From Cololabis saira (Eukaryota; Chordata; Actinopteri; Beloniformes; Belonidae): DNA of 64,000 nucleotides. The first letter of the stretch is position 1, and every line of letters begins with the position of its first letter. Positions 50,041 through 61,300 of this stretch are shown in pieces. Both the position numbers and the translations under genes were made by a program. Under the pieces are notes generated by a model. That model made no database searches and was not told where the DNA came from. It worked only from the letters and a program-made list of their open reading frames with translations. The stretch covers positions 20,941,017 to 21,005,016 of the forward strand of contig NC_084587.1 of assembly GCF_033807715.1 (NCBI RefSeq), given 5' to 3'.

Positions 50041-50919
50041 AGAACGGTGCTGAGGCAGCACGGATGCTCCTGCCATGAATGAGTAACACATGAGTGACTG
50101 TTCCAGGCTATTCTTACGCATCAGTGTAAGGTGTATGTAAGGTATGTAGGTGTTTGGCTCACTCACTCACAGCCAGATGAGCTGTGTAATCCTGACCTGC
50201 ACTACTCTGAGCTCAGTGCAGGTTACTCCACCTGAAAGGATGTAACTCAACATCTACAGAGAGAAGCACACAGACACAATTTGCCTCATGTTCAAGCATG
50301 TAAGCAGTGCGATTTGCACCGGAGGGATGTAAATGAACGTATACGCAGTCATATGGCCGACTGCTACCTCAGCTGATTGGCAAGCCTGACTCGGTGGGCC
50401 TGCAAGGGAGGAGGCCGAGTTATTTTGGTCGGACGAAGGAAGCTAAATGAAGACGCAAGCCTCTGCATATGCCTTCTGCCTATTTCTGAGAAATAAATAT
50501 ATGGTCAGGTATCAAAGGGGCTTCAGGTGCATCCTGTCAGCTCCCTGTCTTCCTATTAGGATTTAAAAGCATCCACAGAATATACACACCGTAAACAACC
50601 AAAACAATGTACAACACACGCCAGCAAGAGGCTATTTATTTCATCTAGTTCTGAAATCGTGAATGATTCATCTGGATAATTGTAGCGATTTATACATCAT
50701 TAAAATAAAATTAACATCTTTACTTCTGCTGCCCAAATGCTTTTGTTTAAATCCTAAATCGGTATCATACGTTTGAAATCCTGACTGGTAGGATTACCGT
50801 AACAGTAATTTATCATCAAATAATGTCCCCTGACACGAGTATTAAAAAGACAACTTATTATCTATCGTCTGCAATGCCGTTCTCCTCATTTTATGTCTCA
50901 TTTAGCGCAGCGTAGTAGT

Positions 50920-51140
50920 GAGGAACACACCCCTGACATAAAGCGTTGCCCGGAGGCTCGGGGAAGATGATTGAATTTCATAGCTACTTACAGGCTAATA
51001 GGGCCGTACAACGACTGCTTACTGTCCTTAAGTGACTGGCTGCCTCTCTGCGGCCGCGGCCCCTTTGAAGCCCTTCGGAGGAGATCTAGAGGATTAAGCC
51101 AGTAGCGTGACATGAGGCTGAGCGGTTGAGCAATGGGGCT
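50920..51140. promoter_or_regulatory. Candidate intronic conserved element with GC-rich core
   Basis: TGATTGAATTTCATAGC, CAGGCTAATAGGGCC, CCTTAAGTGACTGGC (an NK2-like AAGTG core) and GCGGCCGCGGCC sit close together in non-repetitive DNA about 1.2 kb downstream, on the transcribed strand, of the 52307-52542 exon. Conservation is inferred. Confidence 0.3.
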
Positions 51141-51429
51141 CCCACCAGTTGACTATTAGAACCAGCTGATAAAAACACAGAGGCTTTAACTATCGGGATT
51201 CACAGCTCTCCCATAGTTGCTCAATACAAATCTTTCTCACACTGAGGATTTCAAACCTTTCATTTAAGTTCACTGGGGAAATTTTCCTATTACTTTTTTT
51301 TTGGTCTTGATCAAAAAAAAAGGATGAAACAGTTGGTGATTGAAATAAATATTATCAACAGCAATTTCAAAAATTAAGAAATATCTGATGGTGGTCAAAA
51401 TTATGAATATTTTCTGATGTTTGGTTTAT

Positions 51430-51454
51430 TTATTATATTATATTATATTATATT
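51430..51454. repeat. ATATT microsatellite
   Basis: Four to five tandem TATTA units. Confidence 0.8.
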
Positions 51455-52306
51455 TTTTTATACATTTTTTTAATTTGTTTGCGAATACAGTGAGATTCTA
51501 AGAGGCAAAGATTTTACAAAAAATTGACATAAATGTAAGTGTGTCTTTGAGTGCAAGTAACTGGACGAGTGAGCGCTTTACTCACAGAAGCTGTTTCCAC
51601 ATACAAACGAGCCACTACTCACCATGCTGTTCCACTTACACTCATGGTAACACTCAACCATATATGCATACAGATAAACACATGTTCACATAGACACACA
51701 ACACAAGTACACATGCAGGGGTAACCACATGCACATGTTCACTCGCTCTTAACTAATTCGTTCAGGAACACTTTGGTTTGTGTTTCAACACCAAAACCTC
51801 TGTAGCTTTGATTGAGAAATGTGTCTGACTGCAATTATTTGGGAGGGACGACAGAAGGGGAGGGGAGGGATGGAAGGACAGAGAAAGGAAACACACTACA
51901 GTGGTTTTAGAGTTTGCTGGCATGACATTTTTCTCTCTTTTTCTTCCAGCAGAGGGGCATACGATAGTGTTGACGGAGCAAGAAAAGGAGCCTGTCTGAA
52001 GTAGAAGTAACAGCAGGGAAAATTAGACAAAAATGGCTGGGCAATGGGGCTGAAGTGGCTTTGATCGTCACTGTTGTGTTTTCAGTTCCACCCATCAAAA
52101 TAACCACCATGTCAGAGTGTGCTGTTGTTGCTCTCGGTGGCAGCAGCAATCACTGCTATGGACATAATCTCTATTTTCAAAAATGACCTGGTAAATAAGT
52201 GTGCGAGTGTGTGGAAGGCAAAGAGTAAGTAACACCAGTATTTGGCCCGAGCACTTACTCCAGACCCGTGAGATGATTTTCACTTGTGTTTGTCACCGTC
52301 ACTGAC

Positions 52307-52542
52307 CTGCAGTATGTAGCCCCTGACGTAGTCTCGGAGGGTCCACCCCAGGCCGTGCAGGATGTGCAGCACCTCCTCCTGCTTGAGCACGGAGAAAAGG
52401 CGGTCCAGAAGGATCTTGAGCCTGACGGGAACAGCCTGGGTGCCGTACAGCATCAGACTGCTGATGTCAAACACCACGTTGGACTGAACGATCTCCACTT
52501 GGGTCGGGTGGTAGAGATGCTGGGTGCTGAGCTTATCCAGAG
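52307..52542 (-). CDS. bnc2: Basonuclin 2, internal coding exon
   Basis: The acceptor is actcgctcag|CTCTGGATAAG and the donor is CTGCAG|GTCAGTG. Its 236 bp give two bases completing an Ala codon (phase 1 entry) plus 78 codons. The translation begins [20 protein letters not shown] and ends [13 protein letters not shown]. In between lies [20 protein letters not shown], which is nearly invariant among vertebrate basonuclins. The [11 protein letters not shown] start is the BNC2 form; BNC1 differs there. This region precedes the zinc fingers and its biochemical role is not established. The polypyrimidine tract upstream of the acceptor is strong but set back about 20 bases from the AG. Confidence 0.95.
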
Positions 52543-53037
52543 CTGAGCGAGTGAACCCGGTGCCAAGAGGAGGAAGAAGAAAAGGAAAAAGAGCACACAA
52601 ACATACAGAGGGGGTAAAGTTAATGACTATCAAGTTTCTCGCTCATCTCAGATCTTCCCTCATTGGCTCATGCACAGTCAGCACTGGCTGGTAGCACATC
52701 CATCAGACAGCGCTAGTGGCATTAATGTTATTATCTTCCATTCTTTTCATTTAATCTAATCTCTTGCTCTTTCACATTTGCGCTGCCTTAGCATCTTTAG
52801 TTTTATTTACCTCTCTTCAGTTACCACCATGAGACCAATCGACTTGTGACTGGGCTGTGTTATTTATTCATGATCATACGTGCAGAAATGGTCTAAGAAG
52901 CCAGATAAAAATACCGAGTAGATCTCAGAAAGGAGAGGGACAGGGTGACATGTGGATGAAAAGCGGAGGAAACACATCACAAGGACTAAAAAGCCCATAG
53001 ATGTTTGACTAGACCTTTAACTAGACTGCCTCTCCAC

Positions 53038-53178
53038 TAGGGATGGGCGGTATGGACTAAAAAATGTATCACGATAATTTCTGGCATTTATCCCGATAAC
53101 GATAAAAAAAAATACCAATACAAAAACGTCATCAACGGGAATTTATCTTTCTTTGTTTGTTTGTTTCTCTTTAGGCTC

Positions 53179-53277
<99 letters not shown>

Positions 53278-53337
53278 TTCTTTCTTTCTTTCTTTCTGGC
53301 TCATATATTTCTTTCTTTCTTTCTTACTAGGCTCATT

Positions 53338-53369
<32 letters not shown>

Positions 53370-53381
53370 TTTAGGCTCATT

Positions 53382-53453
<72 letters not shown>

Positions 53454-53692
53454 TTTAGGCTCATTTCTTTCTTTCTTTCTTTCTTACTAGGCTCATTTCT
53501 TTCTTTCTTTCTTTCTTTTTAGGCTCATTTCTTTCTTTCTTTCTTTTTAGGCTCATTTCTTTCTTTCTTTCTTTCTTTCTGGCTCATGTATTTCTTTCTT
53601 TCTTTCTTTCTTTCTTTTTAGGCTCATTTCTTTCTTTCTTTCTTTCTTACTAGGCTCATTTCTTTCTTTCTTTCTTTCTTTTTAGGCTCATT

Positions 53693-53732
<40 letters not shown>

Positions 53733-53872
53733 TTTAGGCTCATTTCTTTCTTTCTTTCTTTCTTTCTTTCAGGCTCATATATTTCTTTCTTTCTTTCTTT
53801 CTTACTAAGCTCATTTCTTTCTTTCTTTCTTTTTAAGCTCATTTCTTTCTTTCTTTCTTTCTTTTTAGGCTC

Positions 53873-53930
<58 letters not shown>

Positions 53931-54080
53931 AGGCTCATTCCTTCCTTCCTTTCTTCCTTCCTTCCTTCCTTTACACAAAAACGTCATCAATTTATCGTTT
54001 TTACCCCGAGATGACAAATTCTTACCGTGGGGAATTGTTTTGACGGTTTATCGTGAACGGTAAAATATCACCCATTCCTA
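53038..54080. mobile_element. hAT-type MITE that has acquired a TTTC array
   Basis: The ends are TAGGGATGGGCGGTAT (53038-53053) and, in reverse complement at the right, TAGGAATGGGTGATAT. An exact 8-bp direct repeat CTCTCCAC flanks it (53030-53037 and 54081-54088). Inner subterminal segments both contain CAAAAACGTCATCAA (about 53121 and 53977) and a TTTATCG/CGATAA motif. Most of the interior is a tetranucleotide array. No transposase is present. Confidence 0.85.
53179..53972. repeat. Complex TTTC/TTCC satellite-like array
   Basis: Nearly 0.8 kb of TTTC repeats are broken into about eighteen blocks by a recurring spacer of the form TAGGCTCAT (variants TACTAGGCTCAT, GGCTCATATA, TAAGCTCAT, TAGGCTCCT). 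The end at 53939-53972 switches to TTCC repeats. Plus-strand sequence is almost pure pyrimidine, so the bnc2 pre-mRNA carries a GAAA-rich purine tract. Confidence 0.95.
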
Positions 54081-55209
54081 CTCTCCACTCATCCCTACAT
54101 TTCCTGTCTATGTTCACCGCGCCGTGTAGATAACACGGGCGCTGCAAAAAAGTAAAGAAATCATAGGATCAGCATATATGTATACATTTTGGGTGAAAAC
54201 ATGACATGATTTTTTTTTCTTTAACCAGAAAAAAATGGTCTGAGTTATTGTATTACAGCCAGACATAAAATCTGACAAACTCCAGCAGGAGGATAGGCGT
54301 CCACATGTAGCCTGAAGGGTAAAACTCAGGACATAAAGCTTAAAGCGATCACAAGGTATGGTCGGCTTGTTATTACCCCTACTGTGCAACCTCAGTCATA
54401 TTTTTCTCCTCTGTAGCTGTCTGGGCGACACCTGTTCGACTCGTCCTCCCAGCCTCGGTCCCCCCCCCCCCTTTTTTTTCTTCCCTTACCTAATGCATCC
54501 CTCTTGTACCCCTCTCCCCACCCCTCCTCTCCCCCCCTCTCCTCGCCTGTCTGGGTGACACCTGGTTGGGTCTCTCTCTGATCCTGGGACGGCTTTTTCC
54601 TGCTGACGAGGGCTTTGCCTGACAACGCGGCGCAGCCAGACACGAACATAATAAAATATGAAGAACTACTTGTCAGAGTCCCTGCCAATGCCGACATGAA
54701 ATGAAAAGTGGGGGAGAGGAGAGATGTGTGCCTGACAGTTCAGAGGGAGAGATTAAAAAATAGTCAATGGGGTCCTGTGCGAAGGGCCCATAGCCCACTC
54801 TTGTGCGGACACAAGCCAAACAGGTGTTTTCTTTTATCTTCCCCCCCTCCTCTTTCTCTTTGTACTTTCTTCCCTCCTCTCCATTTTTCTTCTAACCATG
54901 TGTAAAACTCATAAGATGTTCTCTCTCTCTTCTCTACCTATCTCGTAGTTTGTTCAAGACTTTGAAAGCAACAGAAAAAACACGGATGCAAGAAAATTGC
55001 TTATTAAATTTAAACACAGAGAAAATGGGTTGCCCCTATTAAATAATTTAAAAATCATTAAAGGTCTACAAGATTTGCAATAAATAACACTTCTGGCATC
55101 TATGATAATGTTTTACACAGACTATATGTGTTTTCAATATGTGCAGGTCGGGCCCTCTATTTAATCCAAAAACTGGTTATACACATGTTTTAATGAATTG
55201 ACGTCTTAC

Positions 55210-55312
55210 CATGAGCTACCCATCCATGTTTGCACTGGTCACATGTTCGTAGGTGGATCTTCCCAGGCTGGAAGCACTCACACGTGCAGTTCACCAGTGT
55301 GCAGCGAATGGC
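55210..55312 (-). CDS. bnc2: Basonuclin 2, cysteine-rich upstream exon
   Basis: The acceptor is cctgttttctacag|GCCATTCGC and the donor is GCTCATG|GTAAGAC. Its 103 bp give 34 codons plus one base, reading [18 protein letters not shown], then [16 protein letters not shown] and the first base of an Ala codon. The closely spaced cysteines ([10 protein letters not shown] and C-D-Q-C) are a basonuclin family hallmark near the N-terminal end of the conserved region. In human BNC2 this exon is preceded by residues ending MSQQ. I could not find a matching upstream exon between 55313 and 64000, so it most likely lies outside the window. Confidence 0.93.
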
Positions 55313-58300
55313 CTGTAGAAAACAGGAAAAAAGGGACGAGATCAATCACCAGTACAATACAGAGAAGAGATTACAGACGAGGAACACTAAAACAAAACTG
55401 TAAACAGCGATGAACGGAAACAAAAAGAACATATAAGGTTGCAGAGCAGCAAATCCCCAAGGCCCGTCAAATGCTGAGTTTTCAAATGCAACAACAGAAG
55501 TGGCAGAGAATATTAGGATAAAAGTCTCAATAGTGATTTCGCCATCACTATTTGGTTACACTGTGTGAATCTGTAACGTCCATTTACTGTAACATTGCTG
55601 ACTTCATGTGAACCAATACTGCACTTCCCTTTTCTGAACACACAGAAATGAAGCTTGTTTTGACTGAGGCTCCATTACTCAACACCGGAGCTGCACTTTG
55701 TTTGACCCCGGAAAGCTTTTAGTAGCGAGAGGTTAAGTGTCCAGACATGACGAGGGCAACTCAGTACAGCAAAATTCATCGCCTGCTGAGGCCTATTCCG
55801 TCATAAACAAATCCTAAGGTACAGTTTACATGAGCTTGCTTGATTCTGACTCTTTGCTAAGAGGTAAAAAAAAAACGCTGTTCAGTACAAAGAAAGCAAG
55901 CAACTGTAGAGAAATGTACACAACTGCCACAGAAAAACAAGAAAACAGTGGAAAAATAAATATTTATAGCTATATTTTCCTCTTAACAATACTAAGATTA
56001 ATTTGTAACGCTCGTGCTTCCTCATTGGCTTAAAGGATTGTACTGTATGCAGTGACATTGCTTATGAAAAATGCTCATAGATTTTAGTTTTTATTCAAAC
56101 TTGATGTTTTGTTTTTTTGCATAAGCAGTTGCAGTTATGATGCTGACAGTTCTGTGCAAATCATTCATGATAGAAAATGCTGATTTACCTGATTTACCTG
56201 TAAATATAAATATCTGTGTCAGAGACAAAATGAGCAACAGGGTGACAGTGACTCATTGCTCTCACACCAAAGCTTTTACTTATCAGCTCATGAACATTTA
56301 TGAATTTATAATCTGCACTGAATATGCTGTCTCATCTAACTGTCTTGCTCACTGGATAATGGTGTGACAATGGTGTGACACGGACAGCGGGTCGTAGGTT
56401 GGAGTCCATGTCTGCACTAACGACCCGTATTTCACAATTTCAGACACAATCAGCACTTGTAGAGAGGAGGATCAGCATAATAGATCAGCTTTTACGTCAC
56501 ACGATTAAGGTCACCTCGCTGAGAATAGGACCAGAACATTTCTGCTCTTTGCTCGATCAGCACCACCTCGCTTTAGAAACACATTTACAGTGGACTTAGA
56601 GCAATATCCCACAATCCAACACATAAAATGTGTGATCTACTAAGGACCACGGGAACTATGAGAATCCCCTCTCGCTCGCCTCACCATGTCGACACCAGAT
56701 TAGTAACGAGAGGTATCAAAGTGAACACGGGCTAATCTGAGATTAAACACCAAATTACACCACTTCTAACCACGTCACCCCACAGTGTGACACCAAACCA
56801 GACAGGAGACAAAGATTATTTGACTTTACACCATTTTTAAGCTCTGCAGGTGCGCCCACGGCAATCCTCGCAGAGTGTGAGGATTACACGGCATGTGTCA
56901 GTTGCAGTGCATGTATGGAGTGCCGTGTGCTGAGCTGACGGCGCTCTAAACCAGAGCAACGAACAATAAATTGGTTCAGTGTTGCCTCCCTTAAGGGTGC
57001 AGACTATGCCAGCACGGCTGCGGTGGCGCTGGGTATACAGTACATGTGAACTTTTAGTTCCAGGGTAGACCGAGAGAGTCGGCTGTCCTGAGGCAAATTC
57101 ATCAGAGAGAAGCCAGAATTTTAAATAGTTCATTTTTCCACACATGCACTTAATACTTTCAGCTATAACATGCTTTCTGCCTTTCCTAAAAGGGATGTCT
57201 TTCCAGCAACATCTTTGCTCATAAAACCATTTTATGATGCTGTCATTTACTTTTACAGACAACGTCCCACCGGGGCCAAAGATTTGTCAGTATATTTGTG
57301 TCCTACTGATTTATTTTATTTTTTTTCAAATTAAACTTCCATTTATTAACAATCAGGTATCTTTAAGCTGCTTTTGGAAAATTTCATATTTTACATATGT
57401 TCCAGTTGATGACAGCAAAATTCACGTTGCACACTTCTCGTCACCTCACTTGAAATTTCCATCGCTGTTTTTCAGATAATTCCACAGTTTTTAGTGTATT
57501 TTCTATATTATTGTATTTTTTTGCCTTTGAAACTTTCTTCATCCATGATGTAACTTTGCGTGCATGGAGACATACAGAAAAGTCTAATTTGGAGGAGCCG
57601 AATTTAGCAAAATGGCATCACGCGGCACAGGCCTTTTCTAATTACCTGTCTGTGCGGCAGCGGTAACGGAGGAAGATGGAAATAAACAAATGGAAATATC
57701 AAATGCACCTCTGCTATTTACGAGCCGGGGTCTGACAGCTGACAAGATAGTTAAGGGGCGTCTAATACGGCAATTAGAGCGTGCCACTGTCTGCAGGGCT
57801 GCTGCTGTGACAAGGCGCCCTCTAATCACTGACTTATTACGCTGGCTAGCAGCACCTCTCATATTTGGCCCATTAAGCAGACAACAGCATTAAGCAGCAT
57901 TACTGCAGCAGCAACGGAGCAGCCGCTGACGAGAGGAAAGGAAAGGGAGGGCATGGCCTGTGTTTGTTTGTTTGTTCGTTTTTTTTTTGGTATTCATTTG
58001 AGTATTGTTCCACAGCCGGATAGAACATGCAAAAGAAGAGTAACCTGAGAAATGTTTGTGATATGACACCATCAAAATTGATCCTGCACATTCAGGTGAA
58101 AGATCTGAAACTGTGAAGTGTTGCAGATGGATAAGTCAGAGATGGCTTCCAAAAAACATGATCAAAGAAGCGAGTTTGTCCGAGTGTGTGTGTGGCTTAG
58201 AGGAAACCAAAAAACACGTCTCATGCTGAAAACTCTTTTTCTGTGGCCAGCATGGATCTGGGCTGGCCCTGATTTAACCTATGTCTGGTCTGGGCTGGGT

Positions 58301-61300
58301 CAGGGACAAGCTTTGGCCCAGATCCCGCCTCTGGATTCGCACATATTTGTCACAGCAGGCCAGGGGGGGAGGATGCTGCGTTATCTGAGACCCGGCCAGA
58401 TACTCAACATTAGTCACCGTGCTATTGCTCACCAGGGTTTCCTCTTTGGCTTTCAACAAAAGGGGATGATGTTGAGCAAAAGAACGAGGAACCGTATGTA
58501 TGGCTTTGTAAATCACCAGAAAACTGATGGGCTGGTGAAGAGCTGAAGTGAAGTGTATCCCGCAATGCTGTAGCAATTAGACCCAGACAACAGTCAACAC
58601 TCTCTCCCAGCTGCCGGGTTACAGCTACGGTCTGAAACGCAACCAAGCTGCGCTCGGAAAGCGTCGTTTTCAGCCCTTATCTGACTCAAGTGCGTGTGTG
58701 TCTCACTGCTGGTTTTTGTTTAGCTGCAGGCTTGATGTTTCATGGATGTTTTGCTTGGCTCAGAGCCCCTGTCCCAACCCAATTGTATAAACACCGACAG
58801 TCAGCAATGGCCAGCATCAGCCTGGGGAGGACTCTCAATTAAAAGACTGTTAGTGGGACAGATGGACTCAAGAACTGCAGGATAGAAGAGCTGTAGAAAA
58901 AAGATGGCTTTGTCAATGGGCTTTTGTTGCAAGGTCCAAGATCATTTTAAACAGACAGGCTGCAAAAATCAAGATCAATGCAGATACTGTATGTGAACGG
59001 TAGTTCAACCCTAAATCAAGCACAATATGGAGCGCTCAACCCAGACGTTGGCCTCTGAAAGTCCCGTGAAATAATAGAAGTTAGGGAGATTGTAAACGGA
59101 TAAATATTAAACTAATACATAATGCCCTGTCAATTTGTAAGGCTGAGAGTATAAATACACGCTACCAAAACTACAATAAAATGCAAGATTCCATGTCGCC
59201 CATCGTCTCCAGAAGAGGCACAATGAAGCCAACCCTGGCAGCTGCTGGATGTTGAGTGTGTATTGTTCCTCCTACTTTAATTGAAACCTTTACCATGTTC
59301 AACACACAGACACAGACCACATTTCTTGTTTGGTTGAGTTAAGCAAAGCCGAGGTTTAAATGAAAACCCCGTGTGTGTGCGTGTGCATCTGTGAGCTTGT
59401 GTGCAAGTCTTTGCAGCATCAGCTTCGGATTTAAATTTGTCTCTGCTTAGGGTCACTGTAAAACACTGGGAGCATCTTGTCCTCTCTTCCACCCACAAGA
59501 TATTATCTCATCCATGAGTTAGCTGCTGAAATGCTGTCAATTTCCTGCCAGAAATGTGCGGCCAACGTGTGGAGGAAAAGAGGCACAGCAGCTTTGCGTG
59601 TCATAAAAAGGGGCCCTTGCTCCGTCAGATAGATCAGGCCTTCACAATGTCCATATTGGAAACAGGTGACAAATAAAACACGGCAAATAAAAAAAAGCCT
59701 TTGTAGTCAGACACAGCATGCTACAAAATACAGGGGAGCAAATACCTCATGCCAAGGCTAATCATTGTTTGTTTGATTTCATCCTTTGGATTTGACTTGA
59801 AACAGAGCTGTCTCTGCTCTTACAAAGTGGTACAAAATAAACAGCGATTAAGCGTAGGGAACAATGACTTCAAATTTAAACGGCGCTACATTATAAGACA
59901 AGGAAACTGCAGCTGACAGAGTAGAGACCATTTATTTTTCGCAATTCAATCCCCACTGGGTGAGGCCCATCCTCCCTGTCAGTTCTCGTTTTGAGCCCAG
60001 CGGCTGGCAGTCGCAGAGCCAGAGGTCCCTGTCCTTTGTGCAGCTGTGCGTCTGGGCTTTGACATGGGGCAGAGCGACCAGAGCTATGCTAATGGGAACC
60101 AAATGGGGCGTGAGCCCCCGGTGGATTACAGAAGGAGAAGAGAAGCATGTGTTTTCATGTATTCATGTGGAGACCTGGGACCCCACTCTTTTCTTCCTTT
60201 CTTTTTTTTTTTTCCAAAGTCAAACAAATGGGAGCAGCAGCGTCTGCTGTTTGCACGCATTCTTAACTAAGGCTCCTTGTGACTTGACATATTCAAATAG
60301 TTATTGTCAATCAGAGGATGTATGTCAAATTTGATAGAATATACACGATAAACTATTATATTGTTTAGATTTACCCTCCCTTTTTTCTGACATAGTGTAA
60401 ACTATTTACCGGGGTGTTCAAAAGAGCCAAATTTGAAAATTGAAAATTGAAAAGTTTGAAAATGAAGTGCGCAAAGTAAACAAACTTTCAACAAAGACTA
60501 GTGAGAAAAGACGTGTATCTGAACTTCATTGTTCTGTGACCATATTGTGTCTGTGAAAAAATCTGAAACACGAGTTTCAGATGTTTGGCAGCGTGTCGCA
60601 GTCTTGTTGCTTTTCGCTCTCACCTGCTTTTACTAAAAAAAAAACCAACAACAACAAAAGAAACTTTGGCTGTAGAAACAATAGAGACAGCCGTGATTTG
60701 ATTAAAAGTTTAAGCAGCCAAAGTCAGATCACAGATAAAGGGACGGAACGACTCAACTGATTGTTGTTTTCCACGTTTTAATATGAATACATTTGAAAAA
60801 GTTTTTTTTTCTTTTTTTGCCATGAATGAGCATAGTATACAGTTGCTATTGATTAACGTCATTGATTTGGACTTTAAACATTTACAAAAGGAAACTCTAA
60901 ACAGCTGAACTGTGACTGTTGTGTTGTTTAGAGTGTCCAGTTATGAACTGGAATGAGTGTCATCTGCAGCCGTTCCAGCCGACATCCAGTTTCAACTTTG
61001 ACCAAAGCTCTGGATTCCTTCAGATCCACAGACACAACACCCATCTGTGATTCCTTCAGAATCAAGCGCATGTCCAAAGAAGCATAAAAGCTCTGCTTCC
61101 AACATTCCTACTTTGTGGACCGACACAGCCACAGAAAGTAAATCTCTGCAAGATATGCACCACCTCAACATTTTCAAACCAGATCAGTGATGAAACCCTG
61201 TGTCTTGACTCACTTGCTTGATATATAGCTATGCATGCACTTCTGGACAGTCACGCTAGTTTGTGAAGTGGACGGATAAAGGACCCAGCTGGCTTTGATA

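Larger units (their letters stand above)
52543..55209 (-). other. bnc2: bnc2 intron carrying the TTTC-loaded MITE
   Basis: This 2.7 kb intron has donor CTCATG|GTAAGA and acceptor actcgctcag, phase 1. It contains a hAT-type element with a large TTTC array (53038-54080), plus C-rich and T-rich stretches near 54462-54545. No exon was recognised inside it. Confidence 0.9.

Noticed and set aside
53153..53938. Open frames encoding FFLS or KKER repeats on both strands
   Set aside because: They are translations of the TTTC array in a repeat-loaded MITE, not genes.
58118..58546. 142-codon plus-strand open frame
   Set aside because: No recognisable domain, no splice context and antisense to the bnc2 intron. 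A frame of this length is expected by chance in 64 kb.
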